A stretch of DNA of 12,878 bases from JBDSEG01 sp039920165 (GTDB taxonomy: Bacteria > Pseudomonadota > Gammaproteobacteria > Burkholderiales > Burkholderiaceae_C). The stretch covers positions 1 to 12,878 of the forward strand of contig JBDSEG010000241.1 in the NCBI GenBank assembly GCA_039920165.1, in the 5' to 3' direction. The notes under the pieces were generated by a model. The model was not told the DNA's origin and made no database searches. It saw nothing but the letters and a program-made list of their open reading frames with translations. Both the position numbers and the translations under genes were made by a program. This document shows, one piece after another, positions 7,003 to 12,878 of this stretch. Each line of letters starts with the position of its first letter. The first letter of the stretch is position 1.

Positions 7003-8340
7003 ATGACCTGGCACAACAAGGTGGTCTGGACGGAGGGCATGTTCCTCCAGCCCCAGCATTTCCAGCAGCACGACCGTTATCTCGAGCACCAGATCCGCCA
7101 GCGCCTGATGGCGCTGCTCGGCTTCGGCTGGGGCTTCACGTCGCTCGCCCTCGACGATGCTGCGCTCGCTCTCGGCAAGCTCGGCCTGAATGCCGCGCAA
7201 GGCCTGCTGCCCGACGGCACGGCCTTCATCGTGCCGGGCAGCGACGCTGCGCCCGCGGCGATCGATATCGGCGCCGACGTGCGAAACCAGCGCGTCGTCC
7301 TCGCGCTGGCGCTGCAGCGCCCGGGCATCGTCGAGTCCGATGCCGAGCAGGCCGCCGGCAGCCAGGGTGCGCGCTATCACGTCACCGAGGTCGAGGTCGG
7401 CGATACCAATACGCCGGTCGACCGCGACGCCTCGCTGCAGATCGGCCGCCTGAACCTCAAGCTGCTGCTCGAACGCGATGCCGGCGAGGGCTACGCGACG
7501 CTCGCGGTCGCGCGCATCGTCGAGCGCCGGGCCGACAACCGGCTGGTGCTCGACGCCCAGTTCATCCCGCCGATGCTGCATTCGCAGTCGCACCCCATCC
7601 TCGACGGCTATGTGCGCGAGCTGTGCGGTCTGCTCAACCAGCGTGGCGAGGCACTTGCGCTACGGCTGGCGCAACCCGGGCGCGGCGGGGTTGGCGAGAT
7701 CGCCGATTTCCTGCTGCTCGAAACCGTCAACCGCGCGCAGCCGTCCTTCATGCAGATGCAGCAGCGCTCAGTGCTGCACCCCGAGGTGCTCTACGCTGCG
7801 TGCCTCGGCCTCGCTGGAGACCTCTCGACCTTTCGCGACAAGCGCCGCCCGCCCGAATTCCCGCCCTATCTGCACGACGACCTCGCGACCTGCTTTCGCG
7901 CCGTGATGGCCGATCTGCGGCAATCGCTGTCGATGGTGATGGACCAGACCGCGATCCCGATCGAACTGCAGGACCGCAAGTTCGGCTTCCGGGTCGCCCT
8001 GATCCCCGATGTCGAACTGCAGCGCAACGCCAGCTTCGTGCTCGCGGTCTCGGCACAGATGGCGGGCGATGCGCTGCGCGCGCGCTTTCCGACCCAGGTC
8101 AAGATCGGCCCGGTGGAGCGCATTCGCGACCTCGTCAACCTGCAACTGCCCGGCGTCACGCTGCGACCGCTGCCGGTCGCGCCGCGGCAGATTCCGTTTC
8201 ACGCCGGCTTCAACTATTTCGAGCTCGACACGCGCAACAACGAGCTGTGGAAGCAGCTCGAGTCGTCGGGCGGAATGGGCATGCACATCGCCGGTGACTT
8301 CCCGGGACTCGAACTGGAGTTCTGGGCCATTCGCAGCTGA
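7003..8340 (+). CDS. tssK: T6SS baseplate protein TssK
   Basis: The 445-aa product has the normal length and pattern for TssK. The N-terminus carries the signature VVWTEGMFLQPQHFQQHDR (residues 7-25), which fixes the start at 7003. Further on are RADNRLVLDAQFIPP, an ARxx-free HPILDGYVRELC helix, PPEFPPYLHDDL, and a C-terminal region with YFELDTRNNELWK and GDFPGLELEFWAIR. TssK is known to form trimers that join the TssEFG baseplate wedges to the TssLM membrane complex in the cytoplasm. The gene begins a second block of plus-strand genes after the inverted OmpA gene and is followed by tssL after 35 bases, so tssK-tssL-tssM form a likely operon. Nothing is truncated or unusual in the protein. 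Confidence 0.97.
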   Translation: MTWHNKVVWTEGMFLQPQHFQQHDRYLEHQIRQRLMALLGFGWGFTSLALDDAALALGKLGLNAAQGLLPDGTAFIVPGSDAAPAAIDIGADVRNQRVVLALALQRPGIVESDAEQAAGSQGARYHVTEVEVGDTNTPVDRDASLQIGRLNLKLLLERDAGEGYATLAVARIVERRADNRLVLDAQFIPPMLHSQSHPILDGYVRELCGLLNQRGEALALRLAQPGRGGVGEIADFLLLETVNRAQPSFMQMQQRSVLHPEVLYAACLGLAGDLSTFRDKRRPPEFPPYLHDDLATCFRAVMADLRQSLSMVMDQTAIPIELQDRKFGFRVALIPDVELQRNASFVLAVSAQMAGDALRARFPTQVKIGPVERIRDLVNLQLPGVTLRPLPVAPRQIPFHAGFNYFELDTRNNELWKQLESSGGMGMHIAGDFPGLELEFWAIRS

Positions 8341-8375
8341 ATTCGATCGCGGCCGAGAGGTCGAGGAAAAAAGCC

Positions 8376-9734
8376 ATGAGCGAACCCGGCAAAGAAAACG
8401 ATCCCTTCGCCGCCTTCGAGTCGGACCGCACCGTCATCAAGCCGACCGGCGGGCGCGCCGCCCGGCCCGCCGGGCAGGGCGGCCCTGCCGCGACCGGTGC
8501 GACGCCGGACAACGCGAACCGGCCTGCCGCGGCCGGCGGTGGAAAGGAAGCCCCGCTCGCGCTCGACGCGCTGATGACCGCGAGTCTGAATCCGCTCGTC
8601 TCGGCGGCTTCGCCGCTGCTCAGCGCCGCGCCGCGCATCCGCGCCATGGTCCAGCACCCGAACCCCGCCGGGCTGAAGGATGCGCTGGCCGACGGCATCC
8701 GCAAATTCGAGGCGCAGGCCCGCGCCGAGGGCCTGCCCAACGAGCAGGTGGTCGCGGCGCGCTACATCCTGTGCACGCTGCTCGACGAATCGGCCGCGAG
8801 CACGCCCTGGGGCGGCTCGGGCGTGTGGGCCAACCAAAGTTTGCTGGTGCTGTTCCACAATGAGGCCTGGGGCGGCGAGAAGGTGTTCCAGCTGATGTCC
8901 AAGCTGGCCGAGAACATTCCCGCCAACCGCAACCTGCTCGAGCTGCTGTATGTCGTGCTGGCGTTCGGCTTCGAAGGCCGCTACCGCGTGCTGAACGACG
9001 GCAAGGCGCAGCTCGACGGCATCCGCGTTCGCCTCTCGCAGATGTTGAAACAGGGTCGACCCGAACCTGACAAGGCGCTGTCGCCGCGCTGGCAGGGCGT
9101 TCCGGCCCAGGTTGCGAGGCTCCGCGACGGCTTGCCCATGTGGGTTCTGGCCTCGCTCGCGGCGCTGTTGCTGACCGTGGTGTACGTGGGCCTGCGCTTC
9201 TCGATCAACGGCACGAGCGACCCGGTCTTCTCGACCCTGCAGGGCCTGGACGTGAAGGCCGCGCCGGTGCTCGCCGCGCCGGCACCCGCACCGGCACCGG
9301 CACCGCGCCTGGCCACGCTGCTCAAGCCCGATATCGACGCCGGGCTGGTGCAGGTGCGCGATCTCGCCGACCGCTCGGTCGTGATCATCAAGGGCGACGG
9401 ATTTTTCGAGCCCGGCAGCGCCGTCATCGCCGACCGCGTCCAGCCGCTGCTCGGTCACATCGGCGCGGCGCTCAAGGAACTGCCGGGCAACGTGCTGATC
9501 ACCGGGCATTCGGACAACCAGCCGATCCGCTCGGTGCGCTATCCGTCGAACTGGCATCTTTCGCAGGACCGCGCGGCGGCGGTCAAGACCACGCTCGCGA
9601 CCACCCTCAAGCCCGAGCGGCTGCGCTCCGAAGGCCGGGCCGATGCCGAGCCGGTCGCCGACAACGCGACCCCGGCCGGGCGCGCCCGCAACCGCCGTGT
9701 CGAAGTGACCTTGTTCGTCCAGGGAGGGGCTTGA
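8376..9734 (+). CDS. tssL: T6SS membrane protein TssL (DotU/IcmH) with C-terminal OmpA domain
   Basis: The 452-aa product is the extended form of TssL. Residues 1-60 are a disordered tail holding NDPFAAF (8-14) and RTVIKP with T19, a motif common at the N-terminus of this family. Residues ~60-245 are the cytoplasmic DotU domain with YILCTLLDESAASTPWG and WANQSLLVLFHNEAWGG. A single membrane helix lies at about 255-277, then an Ala-Pro repeat linker near 300, and an OmpA-like domain from ~310 with TGHSDN (D380), LSQDR (R399) and a final NRRVEV. The OmpA domain should grip peptidoglycan in the periplasm. In Agrobacterium a phosphorylated N-terminal TssL threonine is bound by Fha; T19 is a candidate for the same control (inference). 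GAGGA at 8363-8367 serves the ATG at 8376. The stop is one base from tssM. Confidence 0.96.
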   Translation: MSEPGKENDPFAAFESDRTVIKPTGGRAARPAGQGGPAATGATPDNANRPAAAGGGKEAPLALDALMTASLNPLVSAASPLLSAAPRIRAMVQHPNPAGLKDALADGIRKFEAQARAEGLPNEQVVAARYILCTLLDESAASTPWGGSGVWANQSLLVLFHNEAWGGEKVFQLMSKLAENIPANRNLLELLYVVLAFGFEGRYRVLNDGKAQLDGIRVRLSQMLKQGRPEPDKALSPRWQGVPAQVARLRDGLPMWVLASLAALLLTVVYVGLRFSINGTSDPVFSTLQGLDVKAAPVLAAPAPAPAPAPRLATLLKPDIDAGLVQVRDLADRSVVIIKGDGFFEPGSAVIADRVQPLLGHIGAALKELPGNVLITGHSDNQPIRSVRYPSNWHLSQDRAAAVKTTLATTLKPERLRSEGRADAEPVADNATPAGRARNRRVEVTLFVQGGA

Positions 9735-9735
9735 C

Positions 9736-12700
9736 ATGGGTCGGATCGGGAAGCTGCTCGCAAGCGGTCTGTTGTGGGCCATCGTCGGCGTGGCCGCGCT
9801 GTCGGCGGTGGTGTGGTGGATCGGCCCGCTGATCGGCATCGGCGACCGCCGGCCGCTCGATGCGGTGTGGGTACGCGTCACCATCATCGCGGTGCTGTTC
9901 GGCATCGTTGCGCTGGCCGCGCTGATCGGTGCGCTGCGCCGCAAGCGCGACAACGCGGCGCTGGTCGACGGAATGGCCAAGGGACCGAGCGCGGCCGACC
10001 GCGAGCTCGGCACCCTGAACGAGCGCTTCACGCAGGCGATCGATGTGCTGAAGGCGGCGCCCTCGTCGAAAGGCCGCTCGGTCTTCAACCGCGGCCAGCT
10101 GCTGTACGAGCTGCCCTGGTACATCTTCGTCGGCGCGCCGGGCTCGGGCAAGACGACCGCGCTGCTGAATGCCGGGCTCACGTTTCCGCTGGCCGAGAAG
10201 ATGGGCGGCGGCAGCGTTCGCGGCGTCGGCGGCACTCGCAACTGCGACTGGTGGTTTACCGACGAGGCGGTGCTGATCGATACCGCCGGTCGCTACACCA
10301 CCCAGCAGTCCGATGCGACGACCGATGCCGCGGCGTGGGACGGTTTCCTCGCGCTGCTACGCAAATCGCGCCCGCGCCGGCCGATCAACGGCGTGCTGCT
10401 GACGATCAATATCCAGGACCTGCTGCAGCAGAACCCGGCCGACCGCAAAGAGCACGCATCCCGGCTGCGCGCCCGCATGCAGGAGCTGACCGACAAGCTC
10501 GGCGTTCGCGCGCCGGTCTACGTGCTCGTTACCAAGGCGGATCTGATCGCCGGCTTCAACGAAAGCTTTGGCGACCTCGGCAAGGAGCAGCGCGACCAGG
10601 TCTGGGGCTTCAGTTTTCCTCATCAACCCGGTGCCGCCGAAGACCCGCTGGTCAATTTCGCTTCCGAGTTCGGGGCCTTGGAAAAGCGCCTGCGTGAACG
10701 CGTCGTCGAGCGCATGGATGCCGAGCATGAGGTGCTCAAGCGCGCCGCGATCTTCAATTTTCCGCAGCAGTTCGCCGGCATCAAGGGACTGCTCGGCGGC
10801 TTTCTCGAATCGGTCTTCAGCGCCGGCGGCAATCTCGAAGAGCGCCCTCTGTTGCGCGGCGTGTATTTCACGAGCGGCACCCAGGAAGGCACGCCGATCG
10901 ACCGCGTGCTGGGCACCCTCGCGCGCACCTTCGGTATCGAACGCAAGCTGGCCGGCGTGGCACCGGCGCGCGGCAAGAGCTTCTTCCTCAACCGGCTGCT
11001 GCGCGAGGTCGTCTTCCTCGAGCAGGGCCTCGTTGGCGCAAACCAGGGCATGGAGCGCCGACGCGGACGGCTGCGTCTGGCCGGCTTCGCGGCGATCGTC
11101 GTCGCGAGCGTCGCACTCATCGCCGGCTGGGCGCTGAGCTACGGCCGCAACAAGGGCTATGTGGCGGAGATCGAAGCCAAGCTGCCCGACTTGCGCAAGG
11201 CGGTCGACAGCCTGCCGCCGGCCAATTCGGGCGACGTGACGCCGCTGCCCGGAGTGTTGGCCGCGGTGCGCGCCGCCGCGCAGCCGGCCGGCTTCGCGGT
11301 CGACCACCCGCCGGGCTCGATGACCTTCGGCCTGTACCAGGGCGACAAGCTCGACGCGGGCGCGCAGCAGGGCTACCAGCACCTGCTCGAACACACGCTG
11401 ATGCCCAGGGTGCTGCGCCGCCTCGAAGAGCGGCTGCGCGCCGCCAATCGCGACAACCTCGAGCTCGCGTACGAAGGCCTGAAGGCCTACCTGATGCTCT
11501 ACACGCCCGACAAGTTCGATCCGGAAGCGTTCAAGGCCTGGATCACGGTCGACTGGGATGCGACGCTCGAACGCAGCCTGAGCACCGAGCAGCGCGCTGC
11601 GCTCGCAACGCATCTCGACGCACTGCTGGAACGCGGCGCGCCGCAGCCGGCGGTGGCGATGGACAAGAACCTGGTCGCCGGGGTCCGCGACATGCTGATC
11701 GCCTTTCCGCTCGAATACCGCGTCTTCAGCCGCCTGAAGCGCCAACAGCTCGGCGCCGATATCCCGCCGTTCACGGTCGCCGGCGCGGCCGGGCCGCCGG
11801 CCCTGCAGGTGTTCGAGCGCGCGAGCGGCGAGCCGCTGACCAAGGGAATCCCGGGCCTGTACACCCGAGAGGGCTATCAGAAGGCATTCCAGAAGTCGGT
11901 CGAGCAGGCGACCAAGCAACTCGCGGCCGAGGAGTCGTGGGTGCTGGGCGTTCGGCCGCAATCGGCCAAGCCGCTGATCGGTTCCGGCCTCGACCCCGAG
12001 CTGACCAATCGCGTGCGGCGGCTGTATTTCGAGGAGTACATCAAGGTCTGGGACAAGTACATCGCCGATGTGCGCCTGGTGAAGATGGCCGGGCTCGAGC
12101 AAAGCCTGCAGGTCGCGCGCATCCTGTCGGCGGTCGACTCGCCGCTGGCCGCTTTCATGCGCGGCATCGCGCGCGAGACGACGCTCGTCACGCCGCCCGC
12201 GCCGGCCGAAAAAGGTGCCGATTCGCAGGTCGGGCGCAAGGCCGACGAGGCGAAGAAGAACCTGGCGGCCATCATGGGCAAGGTGCCCGGCGCGGCGCCC
12301 GCGCCGGCGGCCGACGGACCGCCGCTCGAAGCCATGGTCGACGACCATTTCGAGAACATCCACCGCCTCGCCAAGGGCCAGCCGGCACCGATCGAGGAGG
12401 TGGTCAAGCTCTTCAACGAGGTCTATGTGCAGCTCGCCGCTCTCGACGCGGCGCAGAAGAGCAAATCGGCGCCGCCGCCCGCAGCCGGCGCCGAGCGGCT
12501 CAAGGCTTCTGCCGGCCAGCAGCCCGAGCCGATCCGCTCGGCGCTCGAAAAGCTCGCTGGCGTCGCGGCGACGCAGGGCCGCGCGGTCGAGCGCGAAGGG
12601 CTGACCAGCGACCTGAAGCCGATCGCCGAGGTCTGCAATCGCGCGATCAGCGGGCGCTACCCGTTCACCGCCAGCAGCAAGGCCGACGTGCTGCCGGAGG

Positions 12701-12878
12701 ATTTCGCGCAGGTCTTCGGTGGCGGCGGCATGCTCGACGATTTCTATCAGCGCAAGCTCGCCAGCCTGGTCGATACCGGCAGCGCGACCTGGAGCTTCAA
12801 ACCCACCGCCGACGGCACCCGCCCGGTCAATCCGGCCGCCCTGGCCGATTTCCAGCGCGCCGCGCGAATCAAGGAGGT
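9736..12878 (+). CDS. tssM: T6SS inner-membrane protein TssM (IcmF), 3'-truncated by the window
   Basis: The frame from ATG 9736 is open to the window end: 1047 complete codons, with no stop or frameshift. AGGGAGG at 9721-9727, inside the end of tssL, is its ribosome binding site, and the gap to the tssL stop is one base. Two membrane helices lie at about residues 8-32 and 45-68, followed by a cytoplasmic NTPase-like domain with Walker A GAPGSGKT (133-140) and a Walker B-type LIDTAGRY (D182). A third membrane helix is at ~446-469. The rest is periplasmic and includes the family motif DDHFENIHRLAKG. TssM proteins span the envelope and form the channel with TssL and TssJ. Both Walker motifs look intact, so nucleotide binding is possible. 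Family members commonly run to about 1100-1300 residues, so the missing part should be the C-terminal beta domain. Confidence 0.97.
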   Translation, partial: MGRIGKLLASGLLWAIVGVAALSAVVWWIGPLIGIGDRRPLDAVWVRVTIIAVLFGIVALAALIGALRRKRDNAALVDGMAKGPSAADRELGTLNERFTQAIDVLKAAPSSKGRSVFNRGQLLYELPWYIFVGAPGSGKTTALLNAGLTFPLAEKMGGGSVRGVGGTRNCDWWFTDEAVLIDTAGRYTTQQSDATTDAAAWDGFLALLRKSRPRRPINGVLLTINIQDLLQQNPADRKEHASRLRARMQELTDKLGVRAPVYVLVTKADLIAGFNESFGDLGKEQRDQVWGFSFPHQPGAAEDPLVNFASEFGALEKRLRERVVERMDAEHEVLKRAAIFNFPQQFAGIKGLLGGFLESVFSAGGNLEERPLLRGVYFTSGTQEGTPIDRVLGTLARTFGIERKLAGVAPARGKSFFLNRLLREVVFLEQGLVGANQGMERRRGRLRLAGFAAIVVASVALIAGWALSYGRNKGYVAEIEAKLPDLRKAVDSLPPANSGDVTPLPGVLAAVRAAAQPAGFAVDHPPGSMTFGLYQGDKLDAGAQQGYQHLLEHTLMPRVLRRLEERLRAANRDNLELAYEGLKAYLMLYTPDKFDPEAFKAWITVDWDATLERSLSTEQRAALATHLDALLERGAPQPAVAMDKNLVAGVRDMLIAFPLEYRVFSRLKRQQLGADIPPFTVAGAAGPPALQVFERASGEPLTKGIPGLYTREGYQKAFQKSVEQATKQLAAEESWVLGVRPQSAKPLIGSGLDPELTNRVRRLYFEEYIKVWDKYIADVRLVKMAGLEQSLQVARILSAVDSPLAAFMRGIARETTLVTPPAPAEKGADSQVGRKADEAKKNLAAIMGKVPGAAPAPAADGPPLEAMVDDHFENIHRLAKGQPAPIEEVVKLFNEVYVQLAALDAAQKSKSAPPPAAGAERLKASAGQQPEPIRSALEKLAGVAATQGRAVEREGLTSDLKPIAEVCNRAISGRYPFTASSKADVLPEDFAQVFGGGGMLDDFYQRKLASLVDTGSATWSFKPTADGTRPVNPAALADFQRAARIKE

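Noticed and set aside
8214..10241. Long minus-strand open frame of 675 codons opposite tssL and early tssM
   Set aside because: It is antisense to two clearly conserved genes, its translation is Arg/Gly/Ala-rich with no family pattern, and such frames are common opposite high-GC genes.
10357..12363. Long minus-strand open frame of 668 codons opposite tssM
   Set aside because: Same reasons: mirror of TssM codon bias, low-complexity Arg/Ala/Gln composition, no recognisable domain or start context.
9736..12878. Possible frameshift in tssM
   Set aside because: I followed the frame from the start codon to the window edge; Walker motifs, third membrane helix and DDHF motif are all in the same uninterrupted frame.

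Overview
This window is part of a type VI secretion system (T6SS) gene cluster from a high-GC proteobacterium. The strong third-position GC bias, the style of the Tss proteins and a GC-rich dispersed repeat at 4868-4956 suggest a betaproteobacterium (Burkholderiales or Rhodocyclales). I cannot name the genus from sequence alone. No rRNA, tRNA, CRISPR array, insertion sequence with a transposase, or phage gene was seen.

Layout. Bases 2-523 hold the 3' part of a DUF4123 adaptor/chaperone gene. It is followed in the same direction by two closely coupled genes of unknown function (531-2255, 574 aa; 2255-3052, 265 aa). Next is tagH, an FHA-domain scaffold (3104-4870), then a PP2C-type phosphatase of the PppA/Stp type (4954-5709) and a DUF4280 PAAR-like tip protein (5750-6139). 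A convergent gene on the minus strand (6151-6717) encodes a small secreted OmpA-family protein. After a 285-bp divergent intergenic region the plus strand resumes with tssK (7003-8340), tssL with a C-terminal OmpA domain (8376-9734), and tssM (9736 to beyond the window end, 1047 codons visible).

How they fit together. TssK (baseplate), TssL and TssM (inner-membrane complex) are structural core. TagH and the PP2C phosphatase are the read-out and off-switch of the threonine-phosphorylation pathway that controls some T6SSs; its kinase, PpkA, is not in the window. DUF4123 and DUF4280 proteins belong to effector loading and the spike tip. The two unknown genes sit where cargo or accessory genes are often found. 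TssL and the minus-strand protein both carry peptidoglycan-binding OmpA domains.

Points most worth a second look: (1) an apparent insertion of a roughly 75-bp repeat between tagH and the phosphatase gene, flanked by a 7-bp direct repeat, which leaves a 26-codon ORF that keeps the stop-A-ATG coupling; (2) RTVI threonine motifs shared by TagH and TssL, candidate phosphosites; (3) a DPFA-type short motif repeated in the disordered TagH linker and present in the TssL N-terminus; (4) the two unknown genes next to the DUF4123 adaptor, the first beginning with a helical segment that resembles the C-terminal extension of longer DUF4123 proteins.
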